A stretch of 64,000 nt of DNA from Goleter apudmare HA4340-LM2 (lineage in GTDB: Bacteria > Cyanobacteriota > Cyanobacteriia > Cyanobacteriales > Nostocaceae): contig JAHHHF010000083.1 of assembly GCA_019359495.1 (NCBI GenBank), forward strand, positions 62,001 to 126,000, given 5' to 3'. The notes beneath the pieces were generated by a model, which did not search any database, had not been told where the DNA came from, and was given only the letters and a program-made list of their open reading frames with translations. The translations under genes and the position numbers were made by a program. Positions 7,211-16,405 of the stretch are shown one piece after another. The first letter of the stretch is position 1; each line of letters begins with the position of its first letter.

Positions 7211-10192
7211 TTAAAAACGATAGCTACCTTGAAGTTGAAAATCAAAGCCATTCTCTCCAGTACCAATCTTAGCTTCTAAACCTACATTATTAACTGGAAG
7301 ATTATACTTAAAAATAGCTCCATAATTAAACCCAGAAACTCTATTATTTACACCCTGATCAACCACACTAGAGTTTTTGAAGTAAACCCCAGCAACAAAG
7401 CTATAACTAATTTTATGTAGAGCTTGTATTTCAAAAAAAGTTTGTTTACCCACCTCCAGATTTGTCTTGAAATTTAGACCAGTTCTAGTACTAAATTGTC
7501 CATTAAATAGTCCCAAAAATTCACCATTAGCATTATCTTCTACATATGCTATTCCAGGTGCTAAAGAATAACCAAAACTTTGTTCTTGGTGTTCAAAGAA
7601 ATAACTTAAAAAAGCAGTTATAGGGTTATTTCTGTTAGAGGTACTATTCCAGCTAAGTCTAAAGAATGGTGAATGGTTGTTGATGGCTATAGGTCTTTTG
7701 TTTGAGTCCAACACTACATATGTTTTAAGATGATTAACTAAGATATTAGAATATACGCCTACAGTTGGTTCTGTAATCCCTACATTATTATCAGAAACTC
7801 CTCCTGGAGCAGAATTAGCATCTATATTTAACCAGGTTCCTAAAGTAGCACTATAGTTAAGATCTCCATAAGTACCAGCAGCTAAGAACTCGACACTAGG
7901 TAATAATATATTGCCACTAAAACTATTAAAACTTATACCTATTTTATCAACTCTAGTGAGTTCCATATAATCAAATGCTAAGTCAAATGTCCTGACATTA
8001 AGTGGAACGATAGTATTATCGGTTGAACTAAAAGTCTGTACAATCTGTCTACCAGCAGAGTCAACTAAAATCACTTCTGCTGCAGAAGATTCGTTAATAG
8101 GATTAATAGCAGTATTATTTAAGGGATTGGGAATTCCCACAAAGGTCAGAGGCCCGAAAATGCGATTAGATAGCTTGAGGTCTGAAAAGAATGTTTCCCC
8201 TGGTTCTAAAAGCTCTATTTGTCTTTCCAAAAATTGGATGACTCGCCTGTGATTTCCTGTCCTAATTTGGAAGATATTAGAGCTATGAGGATTAATCTTA
8301 CTTGGTAATGTGATAGTCCCAGATACCTGCTCTAGTCCACTAGCTGAATTAGCATAAGCTAAAGTACGATTGAGTCTTTGATTAATTTGTCTTCTTTGAT
8401 TAGGCGTAGCAGTAGTATTTAAAGAAGTAAAACTTTCTCCATCTTGAAATTTTTGTCTAGCTTCTGCTAATCCTTGGTCAATTTCATCAATTTTAATTAT
8501 TTTAAAAATACCACCTAATGCCATGCCTAGTGAAGTATTGATTGATTGTGTAGAATCAATACTAAAATCAGAAAAATTAGTAGTTAGAGAAAAACCTGGA
8601 CTGGCAAAAATATTAGAGTAAGTAGCACTAATGGCTAGTGGATCATATTGAATAATACTACGATTGTGAGGATAGTTAAGATAGAATCTGTGCCAGTTAG
8701 CAGAACTTTGTGTTTGAGATAAGGTTTCAAATTCAGGTTGTCGTTTACCAAAAGATATCCAAAATAGAGAATTGAGATAACTTAAGTCCTTCTCTACTGG
8801 AGTCAGGAAAGGATTGGTGATTATTTTTAATAAATCAACATTATCAAATCTGCCACGTTGAGCAATTTTTATTCCCGGTACGGAAGAAACGGGAGCCGCA
8901 AAACCAAAACCTTCTCCAGTCAAGATATCTCCCCAAAAAATACCAGATGCTTCTAGCACACTGTTAGGGATAGTTTGCCCTACTACCAGTTGAATATTAC
9001 CGTCATCTAGTAGAGGTTTCAGGTCAGTTGTAGGAAAAGCTTGGATAATTTGGGGCGTGTTACTAGCATCTAAAGCATCAAATAAAGCTCCACCACCATC
9101 TGGACTGAAAGTGGAGCCACCACCAATAAGTGGTGTAGAGTTCCTTAAAACTGTAACGTTAGGATTTTCTGGATCAATACCACTATTAATTACTACTCTA
9201 CCAGCTGGTATACCTTCAGGATTAATTACCTGTCCGGCTGTGGAAATAACAGTTAAATTATTGATGTCAACTTCTCCAGTTAATTCCTCAAAGTTGGGAG
9301 GTAAAGCCACCAGAGATTGCAAACCCCAAAAGGATTGCACTGATGTCATATTTTGTGTGATGTAAGTATTGCTACTTCTTCCTTGATACGCGATTCCTAT
9401 TTGTGAGCCTTTGGTTTCAAATACCAATCTATTATTGCTAAGTAACCAATAAAATTGCTCATTTTTCGGAAAGTTAGCATAAGTGAATTTGTCAATGTTT
9501 TGACTGGTTTGTGAAGAGTTAATACGTAAATCTGTATCTATATAGTTTTCATCTTCATTGGGTTTAAATAGTTGGGTAGGAAAGGTATATCTATCTGTTG
9601 GGTTAGTAATCCAGGGATATCTACTAGCACTGGATGTTAAAGCATCAAGAATTGTTACCCTTGTTTGCTCTCTGGTACTTTTAGATTGTCGTAGCTTTTG
9701 TATTAGCAGTTGTTGTGATAGATTATACGGTTTTTTTGTTGTTTCCGGCTGCTTTTCTGCTTCATTAGATAGGGGTGGAATAGTAGTATTTGGTTCTGCT
9801 TCATCCTCATCTTTTTCAGGTTTTTCTGGAGGTTCAGCCTTAAAATCATCAATAGGGATAACCTGAGCTATTGTAAATTCAGGCGATCGCTCTGATTCTG
9901 GTACGCTAGGTTTGATATTATTTAAACTTTGTTTGAGGTGTGGGGCTATTTGAATACTTTCAGCTTTAACTAAGGTGTTTCTTCTGGAATGAGCTATTTG
10001 TAAATTGTGATTTATATCTGTACTGCTGCGTATATTAACATCAGTATAATTCTGACTTTTACTAGTTAAAGCGCATATAGGTAATTCTAGTAATATTACT
10101 TGGATTAAAATAGCGGGTGAGAGTACTACTGTTAGGAATAAATGTAATTTTGTTTTAATCAACAACATAGATTTTCGAGCATATTTTGACAT
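7211..10192 (-). CDS. Large predicted outer-membrane beta-barrel protein
   Basis: A 993-residue protein. Residues 9-45 form a long N-terminal hydrophobic signal region. Residues of about 110-160 are a Pro/Glu/Lys-rich spacer (EPPEKPEKDEDEAEP) like those that span the periplasm. The rest is rich in short alternating polar/hydrophobic strands with Asn/Ser/Gly turns, and the chain ends QLQGSYRF with a terminal Phe, the usual beta-signal for outer-membrane insertion. The last third (NYSATLGTWLN, FEIQALHKISYSFVAGVYF) reads like barrel strands. I cannot name the family; a surface-protein exporter or usher-like role is possible. It faces the four secreted paralogs, which may be its clients, but that is inference from position only. 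Confidence 0.75.
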   Translation of the reverse strand: MSKYARKSMLLIKTKLHLFLTVVLSPAILIQVILLELPICALTSKSQNYTDVNIRSSTDINHNLQIAHSRRNTLVKAESIQIAPHLKQSLNNIKPSVPESERSPEFTIAQVIPIDDFKAEPPEKPEKDEDEAEPNTTIPPLSNEAEKQPETTKKPYNLSQQLLIQKLRQSKSTREQTRVTILDALTSSASRYPWITNPTDRYTFPTQLFKPNEDENYIDTDLRINSSQTSQNIDKFTYANFPKNEQFYWLLSNNRLVFETKGSQIGIAYQGRSSNTYITQNMTSVQSFWGLQSLVALPPNFEELTGEVDINNLTVISTAGQVINPEGIPAGRVVINSGIDPENPNVTVLRNSTPLIGGGSTFSPDGGGALFDALDASNTPQIIQAFPTTDLKPLLDDGNIQLVVGQTIPNSVLEASGIFWGDILTGEGFGFAAPVSSVPGIKIAQRGRFDNVDLLKIITNPFLTPVEKDLSYLNSLFWISFGKRQPEFETLSQTQSSANWHRFYLNYPHNRSIIQYDPLAISATYSNIFASPGFSLTTNFSDFSIDSTQSINTSLGMALGGIFKIIKIDEIDQGLAEARQKFQDGESFTSLNTTATPNQRRQINQRLNRTLAYANSASGLEQVSGTITLPSKINPHSSNIFQIRTGNHRRVIQFLERQIELLEPGETFFSDLKLSNRIFGPLTFVGIPNPLNNTAINPINESSAAEVILVDSAGRQIVQTFSSTDNTIVPLNVRTFDLAFDYMELTRVDKIGISFNSFSGNILLPSVEFLAAGTYGDLNYSATLGTWLNIDANSAPGGVSDNNVGITEPTVGVYSNILVNHLKTYVVLDSNKRPIAINNHSPFFRLSWNSTSNRNNPITAFLSYFFEHQEQSFGYSLAPGIAYVEDNANGEFLGLFNGQFSTRTGLNFKTNLEVGKQTFFEIQALHKISYSFVAGVYFKNSSVVDQGVNNRVSGFNYGAIFKYNLPVNNVGLEAKIGTGENGFDFQLQGSYRF

Positions 10193-10890
10193 AACAAATA
10201 ATATTTATTCCATCTTGAAATTAAAGAATGCAATTACAGCCAATCGGTGATCAAAACAAAACTATGAAAAGCAATCTAAAACTTATTTATTTGCTGCTTA
10301 ATTGCACTTAACTACTAAAAGCAAGTGCAAAATATCTGTTATGAATCTTTATGATCTTGCTGACACCATTCTTTAATAGGATTAAGAAAAATAGCAGACA
10401 CAGCAAAATTAGAACTTCTAAAAGGCTTGTTTGAATAGATTAATTGTTATTTCATTCAAGCTTAATCAACAATAATCTCAGCTAATCCCAACACCAGTAA
10501 TATAATTCCTGTGTGAATACAAACAAGATTTGTCAAACTTGCTTATATAGATTTTCTTTACTCTTCAGTTTGAGGTTTAACATCTTCACAGAGAATTGGT
10601 ATAAGCCAAGAAAACCGATTTCGATACTCCATCTAAAAGAAATAAAATCAAGTAATACGTATCTGCTGCAAAAAAACTTTAACCCGATGCCCAAAATTTA
10701 ACTTCGGTAAATTTCCTGAAATTCAAAAACTATACCAGTGCTTTACCGTATATACACTGAATATATATTTTTATTATGAGAAATTAAAATATTAAATTTC
10801 TATTTAATTTTGGCAAATTTTAGTATGAATTAGGTTTTGTCATTTGTCATTGCTTAAGAGTCAGGATAAGTCTATTCGCCATTCACCATT
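10193..10890. other. AT-rich intergenic region
   Basis: This is the divergent upstream region of the outer-membrane protein gene (minus) and the histidine kinase (plus). A 62-codon frame at 10513 has no ribosome-binding site or recognisable content and is not called. The 21-base motif at 10741-10761 lies 130 bases before the kinase start. Confidence 0.5.
10741..10761 (+). repeat. 21-base motif, copy 1
   Basis: CTTTACCGTATATACACTGA plus A recurs in inverse orientation at 46784-46804 with one mismatch; a 14-base part also occurs at 1060-1073. All three lie in intergenic DNA upstream of genes. It could be a binding site or a fragment of a dispersed repeat. Confidence 0.45.
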
Positions 10891-12327
10891 ATGTTTCAAG
10901 CTACTCGCCGCCGTCTCGCCATTTGGTACACTACTGTTACTGCCGTGTTACTACTACTGTTTGCCAGTGGTGTGTATTTATATGTACGTAGTACGCTGAT
11001 TGAGCGCATTGATGATACCCTTAGTCACGTAGTAGAAGTGGTAGAGCGGTGTTTAACGACTAGTCGCTGTGCATCTGGTCTGGTAATTGACCCACTCAAC
11101 AACGATTCTGATAAGTTACGGATTAATTTAGAAGCTAGTTTGCGCGATCGCTCTGACACGGTAGATGATGACCACATTGACCTAGAATGGTTCAGTCCTA
11201 CTGGTGAGTTACTTTGGTCAACTTTATCTGAACCCCTAAATATTCCTATTCACGCTAACCGGACTGGGGAAACTGTGCGTATAGTGAAACAAGACAATAG
11301 CACATGGGAAGACTCAGGACTTTTATTGCGACAAGTAACACAACGCGTAGAAGTGGGACGGCGGGTATTGGGATATCTGCGTGTTAGTCATCCCTGGTTT
11401 GAAGTGACGAAACCCAGCCATCAATTGATTTTTGATTTGGCTTTGGGGACTGGATTAATGGTGTTATCTGTAGCAGCTAGTGGTTGGTTTCTGTCTGGTA
11501 AAGCAATGGAACCAGTGGGTGAGTCTTACCAACGCCTCAAACAATTTACTGCTGATGCTTCTCATGAACTCAGAAGTCCAATTACCTTGATTCAAACTAA
11601 TGTACAAGTTGCACTTGCTGACTTGGAATCAGTAGATACAGAAGCTACTGCAAATTATCGCCAACAATTAAGGGTGATGGAACGGCTAACTCAGCGATTG
11701 GGTAAGTTAGTGAATGATTTACTGTTTTTAGCACGACAGGATAGTGGAATTAGTAAAGATAATTTTTCTTCTTGTCCACTAGATGCGTTATTGATGGAAG
11801 TGCTGGAAGAACAACAATTATTAGCGACTGAAAAAGATATTATTTTGACTTTAAATTTAGTTGATCCTCCTAGCTCAGAAATTAGCCCAGAATTGCTAGA
11901 AAATTGGTTCACATTTATGGGTAATTGGGATCAATTAGTCAGGTTATTCACAAATTTAATCAGTAATGCTTTGCAATACACACCACCAGGTGGACAGGTG
12001 AATGTGGAGTTAGCACGTCTAGACGGAGTCAATCGCATATCTGGACTGCGTTATGCTACAGCACAATTGCAAGTTAAGGTCAGTGATACGGGAATTGGTA
12101 TTCCCACGGAAGCATTACCACTGTTATTTGACCGCTTTTATCGAGTAGATCCTGCACGTACTCATAACACTAGGAATAGGGCGAGAGAAAGTAGCATTGG
12201 CTCAGGATTAGGACTAGCGATCGCTCAAGCTGTGGTTGAATATCATCAAGGTTTAATGCAAGTTGAAAGTACTCTGGGTAAAAGCACCACTTTCACCGTC
12301 ACTTTACCAGTCACAATTGAAACTTGA
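10891..12327 (+). CDS. Membrane sensor histidine kinase
   Basis: A 478-residue two-component sensor kinase. TM1 is about residues 11-33 and TM2 about 178-201, with a periplasmic sensor region of about 145 residues between them. The H-box is DASHELRSPI with the phospho-acceptor His225. The ATPase domain has an N-box (NLISNALQYTPPGG), G1 (SDTGIGIP), F-box (LFDRFYRVD) and G2 (GSGLGLAIA). It senses an unknown periplasmic signal and would phosphorylate a response regulator. No regulator gene lies beside it, so the partner is elsewhere. It resembles cyanobacterial RppB/NrsS-type kinases, but the signal cannot be read from sequence. The ATG at 10891 gives a normal N-terminus just ahead of TM1. Confidence 0.92.
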   Translation: MFQATRRRLAIWYTTVTAVLLLLFASGVYLYVRSTLIERIDDTLSHVVEVVERCLTTSRCASGLVIDPLNNDSDKLRINLEASLRDRSDTVDDDHIDLEWFSPTGELLWSTLSEPLNIPIHANRTGETVRIVKQDNSTWEDSGLLLRQVTQRVEVGRRVLGYLRVSHPWFEVTKPSHQLIFDLALGTGLMVLSVAASGWFLSGKAMEPVGESYQRLKQFTADASHELRSPITLIQTNVQVALADLESVDTEATANYRQQLRVMERLTQRLGKLVNDLLFLARQDSGISKDNFSSCPLDALLMEVLEEQQLLATEKDIILTLNLVDPPSSEISPELLENWFTFMGNWDQLVRLFTNLISNALQYTPPGGQVNVELARLDGVNRISGLRYATAQLQVKVSDTGIGIPTEALPLLFDRFYRVDPARTHNTRNRARESSIGSGLGLAIAQAVVEYHQGLMQVESTLGKSTTFTVTLPVTIET

Positions 12328-12652
12328 TTTTCTCAAAAATTACCGTTTGATTAATTTATTTGTCTCTGGCTAGAGGCTGAAAAATAAATTTGGAATTTGA
12401 TTTATTCTTCAGCCAGTGGTCAGATACGAATAAAATTTGCAATTACTAATATTTAATTATTAGACTTGTTATTTAACATTTGCACAGACGTTATTCTGTA
12501 ACAATTTTTATTATCCCTATTACTTATAGCGGTTTTCAGACGAGTGAAGTACAGTTTTAAATCGCAAAACCCGTAGGGGTTTCCCCGCCCTTGATTGTAT
12601 TGCGTTCAACCGAGAAAGGCTATATTACCCATTTACAATTTAGGAGTTAAAT
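12328..12652. other. Intergenic, no gene seen
   Basis: The stretch holds only AT-rich spacer and a short GC-rich patch (GTAGGGGTTTCCCCGCCC at about 12571-12588). AGGAG just before 12653 serves the next gene. Confidence 0.5.
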
Positions 12653-13405
12653 ATGAACAAAAAATCTCCCAATTTTCCCAAGCCTGTTGGAGTATTGAGT
12701 GCGATTTGTGGAGGCTTATTGATGAGTCTTCCACTCTTTACACAAGTAGTAAAAGCGCAACAGCTTACCCCTCAAGTTAATCCCTGTCCGCGAATATTCT
12801 ATGAGGAACCGCATAACAACAGGGTTTTAGTACCGCAGGGATGTCCTCCCAATGCTTTCACTCAACAATTGTTAAATCAAGGTCTGATCACTCCATCACC
12901 AGACCAAATTAGAATGGGCGTTGGTGGTGAAGCGCCTCCTTCTGTACTTAATCCTAATCCTCGTATTTTCCAGGAAGCACCCTACAATCGCTCCCAGCAA
13001 CCCTTAACAACTCCTAGCGCTGTACCTGTACCTCCAGTACCAAGAAGTTCTGTAATTCAACCACCCTTACCGGGACAACAACAGTCTCCCATTGCTACAG
13101 TCTTACCCACAAATAACGTCGTCAATGTCCGCTTGGTCAACGATTCAGGAGCGAATATTACTTATCAAATAATTGGGGATACTGCACCGCGATCGCTGCC
13201 AGGTAGGTCAAATACTACACTAAAAGGCTTACGGACACCAATTACCGTAACATTTTACCGTGAAGATGGTGGATTAGTGGCAGTGGCAGCCCAAAGAACT
13301 TCTCAACAAGGAACTTTGTCAGTTACTTTACGCGAAACCACGGAAGTCGGTAAAGATAGAGGTACGCTGAGAATTGCAGAAAATGGATCTGTGTTTTTGA
13401 ATTAG
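12653..13405 (+). CDS. Exported protein of unknown function
   Basis: A 250-residue protein with a signal peptide (hydrophobic stretch at about residues 12-31, cleavage after VKA near residue 35). A motif occurs twice, CPRIFYEEPHNN near the mature N-terminus and PRIFQEAPYN about 55 residues later, followed by a Pro/Gln/Ser-rich linker. The C-terminal domain of about 90 residues starts at VNVRLVNDSGANITYQIIGD and looks beta-rich. I do not recognise the family. The ATG at 12653 has a strong AGGAG six bases upstream. It is convergent with the TPR gene, with a shared hairpin between them. Confidence 0.75.
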   Translation: MNKKSPNFPKPVGVLSAICGGLLMSLPLFTQVVKAQQLTPQVNPCPRIFYEEPHNNRVLVPQGCPPNAFTQQLLNQGLITPSPDQIRMGVGGEAPPSVLNPNPRIFQEAPYNRSQQPLTTPSAVPVPPVPRSSVIQPPLPGQQQSPIATVLPTNNVVNVRLVNDSGANITYQIIGDTAPRSLPGRSNTTLKGLRTPITVTFYREDGGLVAVAAQRTSQQGTLSVTLRETTEVGKDRGTLRIAENGSVFLN

Positions 13406-13406
13406 T

Positions 13407-13430
13407 AGGGGCGAACGGTTGTTCGCCCTA
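13407..13430. terminator. Hairpin between convergent genes
   Basis: GGGCGAAC (13409-13416) pairs perfectly with GTTCGCCC (13421-13428) around GGTT. It sits between the stops at 13405 and 13458 and could end transcription from either side, although there is no long T-run. The palindrome may equally be a dispersed repeat. Confidence 0.4.
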
Positions 13431-13457
13431 GGATCATTGTGAGAGATATCTAATTTG

Positions 13458-14594
13458 TTATCGCTTCAACATCCGAGTAAGGCGATCAACTAGCAACAAT
13501 TCTCGCTTATCGTCTGATAATGTCCGCGCTAGGATAATCGCCCTTTCGTAAAAATTACGCGCAGTTGAGTAATTACCCAATTGCTCATACAAAAGAGCAT
13601 AGGACTCAAAAGATTTTAGTTCTTCGCGGGTGTTTTGTAATTCATTAGCGATCGCCAAACGCTGTTCTAGTAAATCAAAGGCTCTCTCATAACGTCCCAC
13701 AGAACTGTGTGCTGTCACTAAACCATCAATTGCTCGTAAATAATTAGTGCGATCGCGGTTCGTTTTTGCTAACCTTAATGCTGCGCCGTATGTCCCAATC
13801 GTATCTGGATAGTTACCTGCGACTAGATAAGCATCACCCAAATTGTTGAGAGTATTAGCCTCACCAATCACATCGCCAGTTTGACGCCGAAAAGATAAGG
13901 CAGTTTCATACAATTTAATTGCCTTATTGTAGTCTCCCAACCTAGCAGATACCAAACCCAAATTACTCAAAGACAGTCCTTCACCTTCAATGTTCTTCAC
14001 GTTACGAGCAATTGTCAATGCCTCCTCAACCGCTTGTCCGGCTGGGGCCGCTTCTGCTTGTTGCAGTAGTAAGCTACTAATATTATTGAGGGCAAAAATT
14101 TGAGCTTGAAAGTCTTGGGTATCACGAGCGATTGCTAAACGACGACGCAAAGCATCTTCTGATTTCTTAAAACGACCTAGCTGCACATAAGCCTTAGCCA
14201 GCAAATCATAGGTGATTCCCTGCGCTTTGAGATCACGAATACCATGATAAATCTCCAGTGCTTCTAAGCAAGAATCAACAGTTTTCTCAGGATATCCAGA
14301 ATTGTATTGCTGTTCACCAATTCGTACTAAGCTATCTGCGTGATCTCGTGATTCTCGCACTACCGAACTATGCAAAGGACGGTGGAGTTGTTCGGTGATA
14401 TCAACCGCACCAACAACAACAGGACTGAAGAGAGAACTAAAAAATAGCAGAGAAAAAGTCAAAAACTGGAATTTACGACTCTGGCGCGTGGCTAAAGTTG
14501 CTAAATTTAAAATCCCCAACCCGTGGCGTCTTGATTTCAGGGTGGGATTTAAATGCAAAATTGTCTGTCCTGGGATTATATGCTGTTGTTTCAT
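13458..14594 (-). CDS. Exported or membrane-anchored TPR protein
   Basis: A 378-residue protein with a hydrophobic segment at about residues 43-62 (FQFLTFSLLFFSSLFSPVVV) after a basic N-terminus, suggesting export or an N-terminal anchor. About seven tetratricopeptide repeats of 40-residue (Kinesin-light-chain-like) spacing follow, for example LSLSNLGLVSARLGDYNKA and NTLNNLGDAYLVAGNYPDT. It is probably a periplasmic protein-interaction scaffold; no catalytic domain is seen. The start is uncertain: the ATG at 14594 leaves a long basic leader, and a start nearer the hydrophobic segment is possible. The sigma-like gene upstream is on the same strand about 110 bases away. Confidence 0.78.
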   Translation of the reverse strand: MKQQHIIPGQTILHLNPTLKSRRHGLGILNLATLATRQSRKFQFLTFSLLFFSSLFSPVVVGAVDITEQLHRPLHSSVVRESRDHADSLVRIGEQQYNSGYPEKTVDSCLEALEIYHGIRDLKAQGITYDLLAKAYVQLGRFKKSEDALRRRLAIARDTQDFQAQIFALNNISSLLLQQAEAAPAGQAVEEALTIARNVKNIEGEGLSLSNLGLVSARLGDYNKAIKLYETALSFRRQTGDVIGEANTLNNLGDAYLVAGNYPDTIGTYGAALRLAKTNRDRTNYLRAIDGLVTAHSSVGRYERAFDLLEQRLAIANELQNTREELKSFESYALLYEQLGNYSTARNFYERAIILARTLSDDKRELLLVDRLTRMLKR

Positions 14595-14704
14595 GGAACG
14601 CAGCCGTGAAATTTCGGGATTAAGTATTAGAGTTTAATAAGAGGTTTTTAATTTTTATATTTAAACCCAGATAATACGCATTTACACTTAGGAAGTTAAT
14701 AGCA

Positions 14705-15322
14705 TTAAGCTTCACCTAAGTAGATGGTGCGGACATCTCCAGGTAATTTGTCCTCTAACATACGATATCCTTCCCGCAGAAAATTGGCTACTTCAATAGG
14801 CGTAATATTTTCTCCTTCAGCTTGCAGATAGGCAGCAATTCTAGTTTCACTCCAATGGAAAGTTTGAGCCATCAAAACCACAAAGCGCAAAACAGCCGGC
14901 AGTTGTTCTAATGCTTGTTCGACATAGCACCATAAAGGCGGTGAAGTCGTCTTTAGAGAATAATGAATAGCTTCTGTTGGTGGTAGTTTGATTTCGTTAA
15001 TGCAATAGGCTGTCATGTTAATCAGCCAATTTTGCAGAGTCAGGTTTTCCAGATCTCCTTCCACGCTGGTTAAATCCAGTCCTCCGAGTTCATAGTAAAT
15101 GTGTCGCCAAGTCAGGGCAAACAGATAATCTGCTTGCACAGGCGATCGCGCCGAGTGGCAAATCAGGGTGTAGACTATAGGGCTATAGCGGCAAAAAATC
15201 GCCGTAAAGTATTTACCTGTGTCGGGATAGCGCTGAAACAGATTCAGCAATTCCTCGTCACTTTGGTGAAACAGCGATTTAACTAAGGGGTGGTTAGCTT
15301 CGGAAAAATGAGGTATTTGCAC
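14705..15322 (-). CDS. Sigma-70-like regulator (cyanobacterial family)
   Basis: A 205-residue soluble protein. Residues of about 20-85 (EELLNLFQRYPDTGKYFTAI then FCRYSPIVYTLI) resemble region 2 of ECF-type sigma factors. Residues of about 135-190 (LEQLPAVLRFVVLMAQTFHW, then SETRIAAYLQAEG and ITPIEVANFL) resemble region 4, with a helix-turn-helix. The -10 and -35 contact residues are less conserved than in standard ECF factors, so it may be a divergent sigma factor or a sigma-like regulator. No anti-sigma gene is adjacent. Assignment rests on family resemblance only. Confidence 0.55.
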   Translation of the reverse strand: MQIPHFSEANHPLVKSLFHQSDEELLNLFQRYPDTGKYFTAIFCRYSPIVYTLICHSARSPVQADYLFALTWRHIYYELGGLDLTSVEGDLENLTLQNWLINMTAYCINEIKLPPTEAIHYSLKTTSPPLWCYVEQALEQLPAVLRFVVLMAQTFHWSETRIAAYLQAEGENITPIEVANFLREGYRMLEDKLPGDVRTIYLGEA

Positions 15323-15519
15323 AAGCTTGGAGGTTTATGGTTATTAGAATCTTCTGGGAAACCCCAGTCTCCCGTTCCAGCGCATAATATCTTAATGCTG
15401 GTCAATTTGTGGTTAAGACTCAGACTGGTTTAGTATTGATACACTATAAACAAGGACTTGACTTTAGTCTTCATCAAAAATAAGAAAACTCCCTACTTTA
15501 TACAATATTTGCTTTATTC

Positions 15520-16116
15520 ATGGTCATAGCAGCTAGTGTGATACCGTTCCTGCCCAGTACGTTTACTTTAGGCTCATTTCTACCTTCCCTGCCCCTGGAT
15601 AGCCTGTTGTCTACCCAAGGCATTATGGTGTTGCTGCTGGCTGCTTACGCCGGTGCAATGTGGATGTTCCTCACTAGTGCTCCTAAAGTCCACACTGTTA
15701 TGGTGTCAGATTTGGAGATTGCGCGACAATTGTATGAAGGGCTGCTGGATTTACCCGCAGCTGAAGTACCTTTGCACTACTACTACAACTACGAGCAAAC
15801 CATAGGCGCAACAGGTATTGATCCTCTTTATATGTCCACAGGCCCTAGCTTTGCTGGCAAATCAATGAATAATGCCAGCGAGGGGTTGTGGTATCAACTA
15901 AAGAAGAATACCCAGCTGCACGTCATCACTGGAGCAAGTTTAGGTGCTAAAAATCAGCAGCGTCACGTTTGTTTCGACCGCGACTGCTTAGAAATGATTT
16001 TAATGCGAGTGGAAACACGCGGTTTAAAGTTCAAAATTCGCAACCAAAAACCCTTGAATTTTTTGGTCAAGGATTATGAAGGGCGCATTATTGAATTGGC
16101 GGAAGTAGCGAATTAA
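15520..16116 (+). CDS. Glyoxalase/VOC-fold domain protein
   Basis: A 198-residue protein. The N-terminal part holds a hydrophobic segment (GIMVLLLAAYAGAMWMFLTS, about residues 34-53) that could anchor it to the membrane. A vicinal-oxygen-chelate-like domain follows, with the typical opening VSDLEIARQLYEGLLDLPAA and the closing strand FLVKDYEGRIIELAE. A His lies at QRHVCFD and a Glu near the end, as in metal-binding VOC folds, but a complete metal site cannot be established. Substrate unknown. The gene stands alone, about 200 bases divergent from the sigma-like gene. Confidence 0.65.
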   Translation: MVIAASVIPFLPSTFTLGSFLPSLPLDSLLSTQGIMVLLLAAYAGAMWMFLTSAPKVHTVMVSDLEIARQLYEGLLDLPAAEVPLHYYYNYEQTIGATGIDPLYMSTGPSFAGKSMNNASEGLWYQLKKNTQLHVITGASLGAKNQQRHVCFDRDCLEMILMRVETRGLKFKIRNQKPLNFLVKDYEGRIIELAEVAN

Positions 16117-16319
16117 AAAACATAATTTTTGTTTTTGATGTAATTAATTCGTTAACTAGTTCCCATACTCTGTATGGGAATGAATTCTCAAGGCTCCACC
16201 TTCAATAAAACAAAGGCGGAGCTTCTGGTGATTGCATTTTCAGTCAGAGACTGGAAACGAGATAAAACATAATTTTACAAATTAGCGATGTGCGGGTTAA
16301 TAGTGTCCCAACCAGACGG

Positions 16320-16370
16320 GTTTCGACTTCGCTCTACCCTCAGATGTCGAGAGTTGAGCGAAGTCGAAAC
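16320..16370. repeat. Inverted repeat with perfect 15-base arms
   Basis: GTTTCGACTTCGCTC (16320-16334) and GAGCGAAGTCGAAAC (16356-16370) pair perfectly around a 21-base loop. It lies just beyond the 3' end of the 155-aa gene and could stop its transcript, but it also looks like a dispersed palindromic repeat. Confidence 0.55.
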
Positions 16371-16405
16371 TCGGTTTACTGGTACTTTCTTTTCACGCAA
16401 GTCCC

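Noticed and set aside
9057-9866. Two 102-codon plus-strand frames inside the outer-membrane protein gene
   Set aside because: Antisense shadows of a long, well-supported gene, without start signals.
10513-10701. 62-codon frame before the kinase gene
   Set aside because: AT-rich, with no ribosome-binding site, signal peptide or recognisable content.
16170-16260. Short repeats resembling a CRISPR unit (TCAGTCAGAGACTGGAAACG)
   Set aside because: The sequence occurs once, with no array of repeats and spacers and no cas genes; the hairpins nearby are ordinary palindromes.
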